Shown here: positions 41,083-50,208 of the stretch, in pieces
Layout of the letters: each line of letters opens with the position of its first letter
How positions within the stretch are numbered: position 1 is the stretch's first letter
NCBI RefSeq assembly: GCF_900475275.1
Contig: NZ_LS483364.1
Span: forward strand, 868,001-932,000
Length of the DNA: 64,000 nt
Origin: Streptococcus sanguinis
GTDB lineage: Bacteria > Bacillota > Bacilli > Lactobacillales > Streptococcaceae
Reading direction: 5' to 3'
The notes under the pieces: model-generated
Database searches by the model: none
Seen by the model: only the letters and a program-made list of their open reading frames with translations
What the model was told of the DNA's origin: nothing
Position numbers and translations under genes: made by a program

Positions 41083-42072
41083 ATGAATAAAATCACCCTT
41101 CCGATTGGCATGCATGACAAGCTTTTCAAGAGGGCGCGTGTGACCTACGAGATTGAGCGGGACATCAGTGATTTCCTGATGGCTCAGGGTTTCAATCGGA
41201 TTGACACGCCGACTTTGGAGCATTTTGAGGTCTTCAGTGACCATGTGGAGCCCCATCATTATCATCTTTTCGATAAAAAAGGCGAGCTATTGGTGCTGAG
41301 GCCAGATGTGACCAGCCAGATTGGTCGGGTTATTGCTTCGACCAGGGTGCATACGCCGACCAAGTTTTCCTATTCGGGCAAGGTCTTTCACTATCAAGAA
41401 GAGCTGCGAGGTCTTGCCAACGAGCTCAGTCAAGCTGGTATTGAGATTATCGGCTATCCAGCTCGCGAGGCGGTGCTTGAGGCTATCAAGACAGCCAAGC
41501 AGTCGCTGGATTTGGCGCAGGTAAAGTCTTATCAGTTCGAGTTTTCCCATGCAGCAATCCTGCAGACAATTTTAGAGAGTCTGGCTTTGGATCCGCAGGA
41601 GGAGGCCCAGCTGCTAGATTATATTCGCAAGAAAAACAGGACGGGAATCTTTGAATTCACCCAGACCAGGCCTAGTGAATTTGATGATTTTTTACAAGAG
41701 CTTCCCTATCTGTTTGGTCCTAGCCAACAGGTTTTAGCTAGGGCTAGAGAGCTGGTTGACAACGAGCGGATATTGACGGCTTTAGATGATGTAGAGCAGG
41801 TTCTGCAGAGCCTATCAGGCTTGCTGGAGCAGACAATTATGGACTTGGGTCAGGTAGCGACCATGCCTTACTATACTGGATTGACCTTCAAGGTCTTTGG
41901 CGACCGAGTGCCAGATGCTTTTCTGTCTGGTGGTCGCTATGACCAACTTTTCAAGCGCTTCGGGGCAGCAGAGCTGACAGCTATCGGCTGGTCCTTAGAC
42001 ATTGACAGTGTCTATCAGGCCATTCATGATGACCTACCTGACGAGAGCGGAAAGGAAGGTGACAGCAGATGA
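41083..42072 (+). CDS. hisZ: ATP phosphoribosyltransferase regulatory subunit
   Basis: 329 residues with a histidyl-tRNA-synthetase-like core ([50 protein letters not shown]) but shorter than HisS and without the anticodon-binding domain. HisZ binds the short HisG to give an active, histidine-regulated enzyme. It overlaps hisG by 4 bp. Confidence 0.95.
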   Translation: MNKITLPIGMHDKLFKRARVTYEIERDISDFLMAQGFNRIDTPTLEHFEVFSDHVEPHHYHLFDKKGELLVLRPDVTSQIGRVIASTRVHTPTKFSYSGKVFHYQEELRGLANELSQAGIEIIGYPAREAVLEAIKTAKQSLDLAQVKSYQFEFSHAAILQTILESLALDPQEEAQLLDYIRKKNRTGIFEFTQTRPSEFDDFLQELPYLFGPSQQVLARARELVDNERILTALDDVEQVLQSLSGLLEQTIMDLGQVATMPYYTGLTFKVFGDRVPDAFLSGGRYDQLFKRFGAAELTAIGWSLDIDSVYQAIHDDLPDESGKEGDSR

Positions 42073-42713
42073 GTCAGATTACTATTGCCCTGACCAAGGG
42101 GCGGATTGAGGAAGATACGGTCAAGCTCTTGACCCAGGCTGGCTTTGATATGTCCTTCATGGCAGACAAGGGGCGCAGCTTGATTTTTGAAAGCCCAGAC
42201 AGTCGCTTTCGCTTTCTTTTGGTCAAAGGGCCTGACGTGACGACCTATGTGCGCCATGGAGTCGCTGATTTGGGCATTGTCGGCAAGGATATTCTCTTTG
42301 AGCATCCGACTGGCTATCTGGAGCTGCTGGATCTGAACTTTGGCCTTTGTAAATTCTCACTGGCCTCGGTGCCCAGCTATGACCCTCATGATCACAAGCG
42401 CAAGCGGATTGCGACCAAGTACCCGACGGTGGCGACTGATTATTTTAATCAAAAGGGGGAGGATGTAGAAATCATCTCCATCCAAGGCAGTGTGGAGATT
42501 TCACCGGTGCTGGGTCTGGCGGATGCCATTGTTGATATTGTGGAGACGGGGCATACCCTGTCAGCTAACGGCCTGCTGGTTTTTGAGGACATTTGTCGGG
42601 TGTCGGCCCGGCTCATTGCCAATCAGGCTTCCCTGAAAAATAACCCGGATATCATGCCTTTTGTGGCAAAGATTGAATCCCTAGTAGGAAGAAGAGAGGT
42701 GGCTTTTAAATGA
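42069..42713 (+). CDS. hisG: ATP phosphoribosyltransferase, short form
   Basis: 214 residues, the length of the HisZ-dependent short class, lacking the C-terminal regulatory domain. Catalyses the first step, joining PRPP and ATP. Motifs: [24 protein letters not shown], and the PRPP-binding [16 protein letters not shown]. Overlaps hisZ and hisD by 4 bp each. Confidence 0.97.
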   Translation: MSQITIALTKGRIEEDTVKLLTQAGFDMSFMADKGRSLIFESPDSRFRFLLVKGPDVTTYVRHGVADLGIVGKDILFEHPTGYLELLDLNFGLCKFSLASVPSYDPHDHKRKRIATKYPTVATDYFNQKGEDVEIISIQGSVEISPVLGLADAIVDIVETGHTLSANGLLVFEDICRVSARLIANQASLKNNPDIMPFVAKIESLVGRREVAFK

Positions 42714-44002
42714 CAATTATCAAGCGTTTAAGCGGAAGTAACGAAGAAATTTCACGGATTTTATACGAAGAGCAGCTGCAGCTTAGTCAGCAGAACTTAG
42801 ATGTGGAAGAAGCGGTGGCTGAGATTATTGAAACGGTCAAACAAGACGGTGACCAAGCTTTAAGAGACTATACCATGCTCTTTGACAAGGTTGAGGTGAC
42901 AGACTTTGAGATTGGGCAGGAGCTAATTGACCAGGCTTTTGAGGAGATTGATCCAGAGGTCTTGGCCGCCCTGAAAAATGCCCAAGCTAATATCGAATCC
43001 TACCACCGCCAGCAGTTGGATACCGGTTTTGAGGACAGTCCCAGTGAGGGCGTTGTCCGTGGTCAGTTGATTCGGCCGATTGAGCGGGTCGGCACCTATG
43101 TACCTGGCGGCACCGCAGCCTATCCCTCCTCCGTCCTCATGAATGTTATCCCGGCTAAGATTGCCGGTGTCAAAGAAATCATCATGATTACACCGCCCCA
43201 AGAGCACTTTACCCCAGCGATCTTGGTCGCAGCCAAGCTGGCTGGGGTGGATCGGATTTTCCAAATTGGTGGAGCCCAAGGTGTAGCAGCTCTGGCTTAT
43301 GGTACTGAGACCATTCCCAAGGTGGATAAGATAACTGGGCCGGGTAATATCTTTGTGGCTACAGCCAAGAAGATGGTTTATGGTGTCGTGGGAATTGACA
43401 TGATTGCTGGGCCTTCGGAGATTGGAGTTATTGCGGATCGTTCAGCTAGTCCTGTCTATGTGGCAGCTGACCTCTTATCGCAAGCCGAGCACGACAAGCT
43501 GGCTCGGGCTATTCTGGTGACCGATTCAGAGGAGCTGGCAGACCAAGTGGAAGCAGAGCTAGACAGACAGCTGAAAGAGCTGCCGCGGGAGGAAATCGCG
43601 CGTGCTTCGATTGAGAACAACGGCCGCATCATCCTTGCACCTTCTAAGGAAGCCATGTTTGAGCTCATGAATCAGGTGGCACCTGAGCATTTGGAAATTG
43701 CCATGGATGATGCCTACAGCTATCTGGATCAGGTTGAAAATGCTGGCTCTGTCTTTCTGGGGCATTATACTAGTGAGCCAATCGGTGACTACTATGCGGG
43801 AGCCAATCACGTTTTACCGACAACCAGCACCAGCCGTTTTTCATCAGCTCTGGGAGTCTATGACTTCATCAAGCGCATCCAGTACACCCAGTACAGCCGT
43901 GCTGCTGTAGGTGCGGCTGACAAAGATATTACCAGTCTGGCCTATGCAGAAGGACTGCAGGGACATGCCAAGGCCATCGAAGCCCGCAGACAGGAAAAAT
44001 AA
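42710..44002 (+). CDS. hisD: Histidinol dehydrogenase
   Basis: 430 residues. Oxidises histidinol to histidine in two NAD-dependent steps with zinc. Visible: [65 protein letters not shown] and the late APEHLEI and GANHVLPT, which hold the catalytic and metal residues. Confidence 0.97.
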   Translation: MTIIKRLSGSNEEISRILYEEQLQLSQQNLDVEEAVAEIIETVKQDGDQALRDYTMLFDKVEVTDFEIGQELIDQAFEEIDPEVLAALKNAQANIESYHRQQLDTGFEDSPSEGVVRGQLIRPIERVGTYVPGGTAAYPSSVLMNVIPAKIAGVKEIIMITPPQEHFTPAILVAAKLAGVDRIFQIGGAQGVAALAYGTETIPKVDKITGPGNIFVATAKKMVYGVVGIDMIAGPSEIGVIADRSASPVYVAADLLSQAEHDKLARAILVTDSEELADQVEAELDRQLKELPREEIARASIENNGRIILAPSKEAMFELMNQVAPEHLEIAMDDAYSYLDQVENAGSVFLGHYTSEPIGDYYAGANHVLPTTSTSRFSSALGVYDFIKRIQYTQYSRAAVGAADKDITSLAYAEGLQGHAKAIEARRQEK

Positions 44003-44013
44003 AAGGAGTTGCC

Positions 44014-44598
44014 ATGAGACAAGCTGAAATCAAGCGTAAAACACAGGAGACCGATATTGAACTGGCTGTCAATCTCGACCAACAGGAGCCGGTAGCTATT
44101 GAGACTGGTGTCGGATTCTTTGACCACATGCTGACCCTTTTTGCCCGCCACAGTAGGATTTCTCTGACGGTCAAGGCTGAAGGCGACCTTTGGGTGGACA
44201 GCCACCATACGGTTGAGGATGTGGGCATCGTATTAGGACAGGCTCTGCGTCAGGCTTTGGGAGACAAGGCAGGTATCAACCGCTACGGTACTAGCTTTGT
44301 ACCCATGGACGAAACACTGGGTATGGCTAGTTTGGACTTATCCGGTCGCTCCTATCTGGTCTTTGAGGCGGATTTTGATAATCCCAAGCTAGGGAATTTT
44401 GATACCGAGCTGGTGGAGGAATTTTTCCAAGCCCTAGCTTTTAATCTGCAGATGAACCTGCACCTGAAAATCCTTCATGGCAAGAACAGCCACCACAAGG
44501 CGGAAAGCCTCTTTAAAGCGACTGGTCGAGCTCTGCGGGAGGCTATTACCATAAATCCAGAGATACATGGAGTCAACTCCACCAAGGGCTTGCTCTAG
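44014..44598 (+). CDS. hisB: Imidazoleglycerol-phosphate dehydratase
   Basis: 194 residues, monofunctional. The two metal-binding repeats are [11 protein letters not shown] and [20 protein letters not shown] and the Glu-rich N-terminus are also typical. There is no phosphatase domain; that role falls to the PHP enzyme at the end of the operon. Preceded by AAAGGAG. Confidence 0.97.
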   Translation: MRQAEIKRKTQETDIELAVNLDQQEPVAIETGVGFFDHMLTLFARHSRISLTVKAEGDLWVDSHHTVEDVGIVLGQALRQALGDKAGINRYGTSFVPMDETLGMASLDLSGRSYLVFEADFDNPKLGNFDTELVEEFFQALAFNLQMNLHLKILHGKNSHHKAESLFKATGRALREAITINPEIHGVNSTKGLL

Positions 44599-44632
44599 CT
44601 TGTCCTTCTGAGTGAAAGGAGTTGATGCAGAG

Positions 44633-45256
44633 ATGATGATTGTTATTGATTATGACGCGGGTAATACTGCCAATGTCCTCCGTGCTCTGGCTCAGGTCGG
44701 AGTAGAAGCGTGCCTGTCAGCAGATTCGCAGGAAATTTTGGACGCAGATGGTTTGATTTTACCAGGTGTTGGTGCTTTTCCTACTGCCATGCAGGAGTTG
44801 GAAAGGCGAGGGCTGGTCTCGGTCATCCAGCAGGCTGTGGCTGATGGCAAGCCTCTCTTGGGTATTTGCTTAGGCATGCAGCTCCTGCTGGAGTCTGGAT
44901 TGGAGAATGGTCAAAGCTCTGGACTGGGCTTGATTCCCGGTGTTTGCCGTCGGATTCCGGATCAGGCTGGTCTGCCTGTGCCTCACATGGGCTGGAATGA
45001 CTTACAGATCCAGCAGTCGTCTGCTTTGACAGCTGGTCTTGATGGCCAGTCAGTCTATTTCGTCCATAGCTACTATACGGATGTTTCGGAGGAGTACTTG
45101 GATGTGACGGCTGATTATGGGCTGCCTATCCCAGCCATGATTCACCGAGGATCGGTCTTTGGCTGTCAGTTTCACCCAGAAAAGTCAGGTGCTGTAGGCC
45201 TCGGTATCCTAGAGAAGTTTAAGGAGTATGTCTATGAAAATACTGCCCGCTATTGA
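44633..45256 (+). CDS. hisH: Imidazole glycerol phosphate synthase, glutaminase subunit
   Basis: 207 residues. Class I glutamine amidotransferase with the nucleophile Cys79 in GICLGMQLL and the catalytic His in QFHPEKSG. Supplies ammonia to HisF. The frame is open from a GTG at 44612, but family members start at M(M)IVIDYDAGN, so an ATG at 44633 or 44636 is chosen; AAAGGAG lies about 11 nt upstream, a little far. It overlaps hisA. Confidence 0.94.
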   Translation: MMIVIDYDAGNTANVLRALAQVGVEACLSADSQEILDADGLILPGVGAFPTAMQELERRGLVSVIQQAVADGKPLLGICLGMQLLLESGLENGQSSGLGLIPGVCRRIPDQAGLPVPHMGWNDLQIQQSSALTAGLDGQSVYFVHSYYTDVSEEYLDVTADYGLPIPAMIHRGSVFGCQFHPEKSGAVGLGILEKFKEYVYENTARY

Positions 45257-45956
45257 TATCAAAGACGGCCAGGCCGTCCGCCTTTTTAAAGGGGATTTTA
45301 GTCAGAAGACGGTAGTCAATCCCGATGTTTTGGAGCAAGCTCGAGTTTTCAAAGAAGCCGGGGTTACCATGATTCATGTGGTTGACTTGGACGGAGCCTT
45401 AGAAGGTCGGGCGGCCAATCGAGATTTGATTGCCCAGATTAAAGCGGAAACTGGTCTAGCTATCCAAGTCGGGGGCGGCATCCGCAGTCTGGAGCAGATT
45501 GAAGATTACCTGGCGGTTGGCATTGACCGTGTCATTATTGGCTCTATGGCTGTTAAGAATCCTGAATTTGTTGAGGCTGCGCTGGAGCGCTTTGGAAGCA
45601 GCAAAATCGTGATTGGCATTGATGCGAAAAAGGGGCTGGTTGCGACTGAGGGCTGGCTAGAAACCAGCAGTCAGGACTATATCAGTCTGGCGCTGGCCAT
45701 GGAAAAAATCGGTGTCCGTCTCTTCGTCTATACAGATGTGGACAGAGACGGGACTCTCACTGGCCCCAATATCCAGCATTATCAAAAATTGCTGGCGTCC
45801 CTCAAGCATGCTCAAGTCATTGCCTCTGGCGGCATCCAGTCAGCGGATGACTTAGAAGAGCTGAAAAAACTGGGCTTGGCTGGTGCCATTGTGGGCAAGG
45901 CCTATTACAGTGGACGAATTAGCCTAGAGCAGATCAAGGAAGCAGAAAGGGGCTAG
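45234..45956 (+). CDS. hisA: ProFAR isomerase
   Basis: 240 residues, beta/alpha barrel. Motifs: [33 protein letters not shown] and ASGGIQS. Isomerises ProFAR to PRFAR. A first ATG at 45228 lies too close to AAGGAG; the ATG at 45234 is better placed and gives the usual N-terminus. It overlaps the end of hisH, as is common. Confidence 0.96.
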   Translation: MKILPAIDIKDGQAVRLFKGDFSQKTVVNPDVLEQARVFKEAGVTMIHVVDLDGALEGRAANRDLIAQIKAETGLAIQVGGGIRSLEQIEDYLAVGIDRVIIGSMAVKNPEFVEAALERFGSSKIVIGIDAKKGLVATEGWLETSSQDYISLALAMEKIGVRLFVYTDVDRDGTLTGPNIQHYQKLLASLKHAQVIASGGIQSADDLEELKKLGLAGAIVGKAYYSGRISLEQIKEAERG

Positions 45957-45958
45957 TC

Positions 45959-46717
45959 ATGCTGAAAAAACGAATCATTCCCTGTCTGGATGTCAAGGAC
46001 GGCCGGGTGGTCAAGGGTATCAACTTTGTCAATCTGACTGATGTGGGAGATCCAGTTGATGCGGCCAAGGCTTACTATGAAGCAGGCTGCGATGAGTTGG
46101 TCTTTCTGGACATCACCGCCACCCATGAGGAGAGGGACACGACGGTCGAGATGGTCCGGCGCGTAGCGGAGCAGGTTTTCATTCCCTTTACCGTCGGGGG
46201 CGGCATTCGTACGGTTGAGGACATGAAGCGGATGCTGCAGGCTGGGGCGGATAAGGTTGCGGTTAATTCCTCAGCATTGGCAAATCCTCAGCTTTTAGCT
46301 GACTGCGCTGAGAAATTCGGCAGGCAATGCGTGGTGCTGGCCGTGGATGCTAAGAAAGAAGCGGATGGCAGCTGGCATGTCTATCTGGCTGGCGGCCGAA
46401 AGGACAGCGGTCGCGACCTGTTAGACTGGGTCCAAGAAGCTGTCAGTCTTGGAGCGGGGGAACTTCTTTTGACCAGTATGGACAAGGACGGTACCAAGTC
46501 TGGTTTTGACTTGCCAATGCTGGAAGCTGTCTCTCAAGTGGTTTCCGTTCCTATCATCGCCTCTGGTGGTGCTGGCAGTAGCCAGCATATCCTAGAAGTT
46601 TTTGAAAAGACTGCAGCGACAGGTGCCTTGGCAGCTTCAATTTTCCATTATGGTCAGGTCTCCATCTCAGATACCAAAAAAGCCATGCAGGAAGCTGGAT
46701 TGGAGGTGCGCATCTGA
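45959..46717 (+). CDS. hisF: Imidazole glycerol phosphate synthase, cyclase subunit
   Basis: 252 residues, barrel paralog of HisA. Has [17 protein letters not shown], the catalytic Asp in that segment, [13 protein letters not shown], and [14 protein letters not shown] with the second catalytic Asp. Makes IGP and AICAR from PRFAR with ammonia from HisH. Two nucleotides separate it from hisA; it touches hisI by 1 nt. Confidence 0.97.
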   Translation: MLKKRIIPCLDVKDGRVVKGINFVNLTDVGDPVDAAKAYYEAGCDELVFLDITATHEERDTTVEMVRRVAEQVFIPFTVGGGIRTVEDMKRMLQAGADKVAVNSSALANPQLLADCAEKFGRQCVVLAVDAKKEADGSWHVYLAGGRKDSGRDLLDWVQEAVSLGAGELLLTSMDKDGTKSGFDLPMLEAVSQVVSVPIIASGGAGSSQHILEVFEKTAATGALAASIFHYGQVSISDTKKAMQEAGLEVRI

Positions 46718-47061
46718 TGACAGAAGTAAAGTTAGATTTTCAAAAACAAGGCGGTCTCATACCTGCCATTATCTTAGACCACACCAGCAAAGAAGTCCTC
46801 ATGTTAGCCTATCTCAATGAAGAAGCCTACCATCTGACCCGCACAAGCGGTCAGATGTGGTACTGGAGCCGGTCACGCCAGGAGCTTTGGCATAAGGGAG
46901 CCACCAGCAGCCACTACCAGACTGTCAAAAAAATCACAGCTGATTGCGACCTAGATACCCTGCTGATCGAGGTAGACCAGCTGGGAGCAGCCTGCCACAC
47001 CGGTGCTAAATCCTGCTTTTTCCATACAATCTGGGATGAAGAAGACGGCAAAACTGACTAA
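46717..47061 (+). CDS. hisI: Phosphoribosyl-AMP cyclohydrolase
   Basis: 114 residues, stand-alone HisI. Metal-binding motifs DCDLDTLL and the cysteines in [14 protein letters not shown]-terminal [21 protein letters not shown]. It is not fused to HisE, which follows separately after 126 bp. Confidence 0.96.
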   Translation: MTEVKLDFQKQGGLIPAIILDHTSKEVLMLAYLNEEAYHLTRTSGQMWYWSRSRQELWHKGATSSHYQTVKKITADCDLDTLLIEVDQLGAACHTGAKSCFFHTIWDEEDGKTD

Positions 47062-47135
47062 AAGCTCCCTTACTTTAGTACTTGGTTAATGCAAGAATAA
47101 AACTAAGAGGTCAGTATCGAGCCTCCGGCCCGCCA

Positions 47136-47164
47136 TTGGAAAGAATTGCTTTTTATAGTAAAAT
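47136..47164 (+). promoter_or_regulatory. Possible internal promoter for hisE-hisK
   Basis: TTGGAA (47136-47141), a 17-bp spacer, and TAAAAT (47159-47164), inside the unusual 126-bp gap after hisI and 23 nt before the hisE ATG. Confidence 0.5.
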
Positions 47165-47187
47165 AAGGACAGTAACAAGGAGATACT

Positions 47188-47502
47188 ATGCTAGAAAACC
47201 TCTATCAAGAAGCCCTCAAACGCAAAAAAGAGCCCAAGGAAGGCTCCTATACCAGCTATCTCTATGACAAGGGGCTGGACAAGATTCTCAAAAAAGTTGG
47301 TGAAGAAGCGACTGAAGTAGTCATTGCGGCCAAAAACGCTGATAAGAACGAGATGGCCAATGAGACAGCTGATCTGCTCTACCATCTGGCGGTCGCTCTC
47401 GTCGAGACCGGCGTCAGTCTGGAAGAGGTCGAGACCGTCCTCCAGGCCCGTCAGGGCAAGCAGAGCCGGATTCACGACCGACCTGAAATTGACCATTACT
47501 AA
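47188..47502 (+). CDS. hisE: Phosphoribosyl-ATP pyrophosphatase
   Basis: 104 residues of the MazG-like fold with KKVGEEATEVVIAAKN and NETADLLYHLAV, which hold the Mg-binding Glu/Asp residues. Hydrolyses PR-ATP to PR-AMP, the second step. AAGGAG precedes the ATG. Genetically uncoupled from hisI, unlike the rest of the operon. Confidence 0.95.
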   Translation: MLENLYQEALKRKKEPKEGSYTSYLYDKGLDKILKKVGEEATEVVIAAKNADKNEMANETADLLYHLAVALVETGVSLEEVETVLQARQGKQSRIHDRPEIDHY

Positions 47503-47535
47503 GCGGATATAAGATCTACAGAAAGGCGGTCTAGC

Positions 47536-48285
47536 ATGCGCGACAACCATCTTCATACCTATTTTTCCTATGATTCTGAGGCGGATTTCTGTGACTATCT
47601 GGACCATTACGAGGGCGAGATTGTCACCACTGAGCACTACGATTTGTCCAATCCTTACCCTTACGAAGCTGCCTCGCCCCACGATGATGTGCCTGACTAT
47701 GAGGCCTATTCAGCAAAAATAGCAGAGCTGAACCAGCAATATGGCAACCGCATCAAAAAGGGCATTGAAATTGGCTATTACGCTCCGCGTAAAGACGATA
47801 TCCTAGCTTTCCTAGCGGACAAGGATTATGACCTCAAGCTCCTGTCTGTCCACCACAATGGCAGTTTTGACTATCTGGAAGATCCAGTCTTGCAGCTGGA
47901 TAAGATGGAGCTGATTCCCCGCTACCTGAGAGAGTTAGAAGAGGCTATTGAGGCTGTGCAAGCAGATGTACTAGCTCACTTTGACTATGGTTTCCGAAAA
48001 TTTGCGCTTACCGTAGAGGAGTTAAAAACTTTTGAACCAGAGCTGCGACAGCTTTTTCAAAAGATGATTGACCATGGTCTGGCCTTTGAGCTCAACTGCA
48101 AGTCCATGTATCTATATGGTCACGAGGAACTCTATATCTACGCTCTCTATCTAGTTAAGGAGCTGGGCGGTCAGCGCTTTTCAGTGGGATCAGACGGACA
48201 CAAGTTGGAGCATTTCCGATTGCAGTTTGACCGAGTTGCCAAAATCTTAGCGGAGGCCGGCATAGGTGAAGAGCAGTTGATCTAG
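47536..48285 (+). CDS. hisK: Histidinol-phosphatase, PHP family
   Basis: 249 residues. PHP-domain metal motifs: DNHLHTYFSYDS at the N-terminus, TTEHYDLSNP, GIEIGYY, LLSVHHNGSFDY, and the late FSVGSDGHKLE. Dephosphorylates histidinol phosphate. It completes the pathway because hisB here lacks a phosphatase domain. AAAGGCGG precedes the ATG; 33 nt separate it from hisE. Confidence 0.93.
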   Translation: MRDNHLHTYFSYDSEADFCDYLDHYEGEIVTTEHYDLSNPYPYEAASPHDDVPDYEAYSAKIAELNQQYGNRIKKGIEIGYYAPRKDDILAFLADKDYDLKLLSVHHNGSFDYLEDPVLQLDKMELIPRYLRELEEAIEAVQADVLAHFDYGFRKFALTVEELKTFEPELRQLFQKMIDHGLAFELNCKSMYLYGHEELYIYALYLVKELGGQRFSVGSDGHKLEHFRLQFDRVAKILAEAGIGEEQLI

Positions 48286-48296
48286 AAGGAGAAATC

Positions 48297-48767
48297 ATGG
48301 CCGAGATCCGGCCCTTAAAACCAGAGGAAATCCCGCTCTTAGAGGAATTTCTTTACCAAGCTATTTTTATCCCCTCAGGTCTAGCGCCGCTTTCTAGAAG
48401 CATCCTGAAAGAGCCAGATTTAGAGATGTATATCAAGGACTTTGGTCAGCAGCCAGATGATTGGGCTTTAGCAGCAGAAGTGGACGGCCTGCTGGTCGGA
48501 GTAGTTTGGGTTCGGATCATGAAAGATTACGGCTATTTTGACGACCAGACACCCTCTCTATCCATTTCATTCCTGCCTGACTTCAGAGGGCAAGGACTAG
48601 GCCAGCAGTTGATGACGGCCATGCTGGACTTGCTCAAGGCCAAAGGCTACCCAAGTGTCTCCCTCTCCGTTTCCAAAGATAATCCCGCCGTTCGCTTTTA
48701 TCAAAGACTGGGCTTTGTTACGGTTGAAGAGAGGGAAGATGACTATTTGATGCTGTGCCGATTGTAA
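48297..48767 (+). CDS. GNAT family N-acetyltransferase
   Basis: 156 residues with the acetyl-CoA-binding loop LPDFRGQGLGQQLM (about 96-109) and the closing VRFYQRLGFVTVEER typical of GNAT enzymes. Substrate unknown. AAGGAG precedes the ATG and hisK ends 11 nt upstream, so it may ride on the his transcript without belonging to the pathway. Confidence 0.88.
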   Translation: MAEIRPLKPEEIPLLEEFLYQAIFIPSGLAPLSRSILKEPDLEMYIKDFGQQPDDWALAAEVDGLLVGVVWVRIMKDYGYFDDQTPSLSISFLPDFRGQGLGQQLMTAMLDLLKAKGYPSVSLSVSKDNPAVRFYQRLGFVTVEEREDDYLMLCRL

Positions 48768-48783
48768 TAAGGAAAGAAAACTC

Positions 48784-49710
48784 ATGAAATTAGAACGATT
48801 AATTTATATTCTGCTAGCCCTTTTGAATAAAAGACAGATAACAGCTAAAGAAATTGCTGAACGTTTTGAAATATCTACTCGTACCGTATATCGAGATATG
48901 GATACGCTCAGCTTAGCTGGAATCCCTATCTACTCAGAACGCGGAGATAAGGGTGGCTTTTATATACCAGATGACTACAAGATGGACAGCAGCTTTTTCA
49001 CAGAAGAAGAAAAGCAGTTTATCATCAATATGAGCCAAAATGTCGGCAAAATCGTTGGTCGTCCAAGTTTTGGCAGCCTTGAGCATAAGTTTGCTTCTCA
49101 AGAGTCGACCGATAAGGTTAACCCTTTTTACTTCGATCTTACTTCCTGGTCTCTCAATACAAATTATTTACTTGAAATTGAGCAGGCTATACAAACTGGG
49201 AAGAAAATTTCCTTTTCTTATTTTTCTAAAAAACAAGAACAAAGCCGGAGAACGATTCTTCCTTATCGTCTGATTTTTAAGCTAAATGCTTGGTATGTTA
49301 TCGGATATTGCTTAGACAAGTTAGATTTTCGTTTTTTCAAACTCAGCAGGATTCGTGATTTGCAGTTAGTAGAGGAGGCTGTCGACGTTGGAGATTATCC
49401 GCTTTTATCTCAAGAAAAGTTAGAGCTTTTTCTCAATCCATCCAAAGATAAAGTTGAGAGCAGTAAAGAAGAAATAGAGCTAATTTTTGAAGAATCTGCG
49501 CTTCCAAAAATTTATGACCATTTCACAGAAGAAGAAATCACTGTTGAGCAAACCAGAATAAAGGTCCATGCTTTCAGAGCATTAACACCGGCTTTTTTTG
49601 AATTGATTTTAAGTTTTGCTCATCAAGTAAAAGTAATATCGCCAAAAAAACTACAGGATAAATTAATTGATTCTCTTCAAAAAAATCTTCAGCAATATGA
49701 CAGACTGTAG
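48784..49710 (+). CDS. YafY-type transcriptional regulator with HTH and WYL domains
   Basis: 308 residues. The N-terminal DeoR-like helix-turn-helix (about 1-55) reads ITAKEIAERFEISTRTVYRDM; the WYL region (about 135-200) has ILPYRLIFKLNAWYVIGYC. WYL proteins sense a ligand through this domain and regulate nearby genes, so the NTF2-like gene downstream is a candidate target. A terminator hairpin runs through its stop codon. Confidence 0.88.
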   Translation: MKLERLIYILLALLNKRQITAKEIAERFEISTRTVYRDMDTLSLAGIPIYSERGDKGGFYIPDDYKMDSSFFTEEEKQFIINMSQNVGKIVGRPSFGSLEHKFASQESTDKVNPFYFDLTSWSLNTNYLLEIEQAIQTGKKISFSYFSKKQEQSRRTILPYRLIFKLNAWYVIGYCLDKLDFRFFKLSRIRDLQLVEEAVDVGDYPLLSQEKLELFLNPSKDKVESSKEEIELIFEESALPKIYDHFTEEEITVEQTRIKVHAFRALTPAFFELILSFAHQVKVISPKKLQDKLIDSLQKNLQQYDRL

Positions 49711-49725
49711 TCATATTGCTTTTTG
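49691..49725 (+). terminator. Terminator overlapping the end of the WYL regulator gene
   Basis: AGCAATATGAC (49691-49701), 8-nt loop, GTCATATTGCT (49710-49720), then TTTTTG-like tail. The left arm lies inside the last codons of the regulator. Confidence 0.8.
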
Positions 49726-49793
49726 TATAATCTTAAATGGCTTGAAGATCTCATTGTTTGAGTGCTTGCCTAAATTATTTTTGGAGGTTCCAA

Positions 49794-50159
49794 ATGGATA
49801 CAAGAAGATTAGCAGAAAGCTATTTTACCGCAGTCAATAAAGGTGGCTGGGAAGATTTCGTAGCTGAAAACTTTAATTATGGTATGTGCGACAGTCAGGA
49901 AATCAGGCGAGGTCGAGATGTTTATCTGCAAGGTGCAGGTCAATTCTATGCTTTGAACCAGCATCTTGAAGTGAAGAAGTTATTGGTAGAGGGACGAGAA
50001 GTAGCGGCTTTAAATCGCTATCGCCTGCAGTCGCCACACGGAAAGGAACTAGAATTGGATGTCGCAGAATTTTTAAAATTTGACGAATCAGACAAATTAA
50101 TTGCATCCAACATTTACTTTGATACTCATCGTTTCCAAGAGTTTATGCAAGGGAAATAA
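49794..50159 (+). CDS. NTF2-like/SnoaL-like protein
   Basis: 121 residues with an NTF2-like look: RRLAESYFTAVNKGGWEDFVAE at the N-terminus (in pieces), GRDVYLQGAGQFY in the middle and beta strands at the end (DVAEFLKFDESDKL, NIYFDTHRFQEFM). This cone fold serves as small isomerase/dehydratase or binding domain; the role here is unknown. GGAGG selects the ATG at 49794 over an upstream non-ATG start at 49758. Follows the WYL regulator and its terminator. Confidence 0.75.
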   Translation: MDTRRLAESYFTAVNKGGWEDFVAENFNYGMCDSQEIRRGRDVYLQGAGQFYALNQHLEVKKLLVEGREVAALNRYRLQSPHGKELELDVAEFLKFDESDKLIASNIYFDTHRFQEFMQGK

Positions 50160-50165
50160 CTATGA

Positions 50166-50194
50166 CAAAAGACCGCTCAAACAGCGGCCTTTTG
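50166..50194. terminator. Bidirectional terminator between convergent genes
   Basis: CAAAAGACCGCT (50166-50177), loop CAAAC, AGCGGCCTTTTG (50183-50194), one mismatch. T-rich tails on both strands serve the NTF2-like gene and the minus-strand DUF2207 gene. Confidence 0.75.
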
Positions 50195-50208
50195 TATTAT
50201 AGTTTATG

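Noticed and set aside
47191..47682. 163-codon minus-strand frame across hisE and hisK
   Set aside because: Antisense to two well-supported genes; shadow frame.
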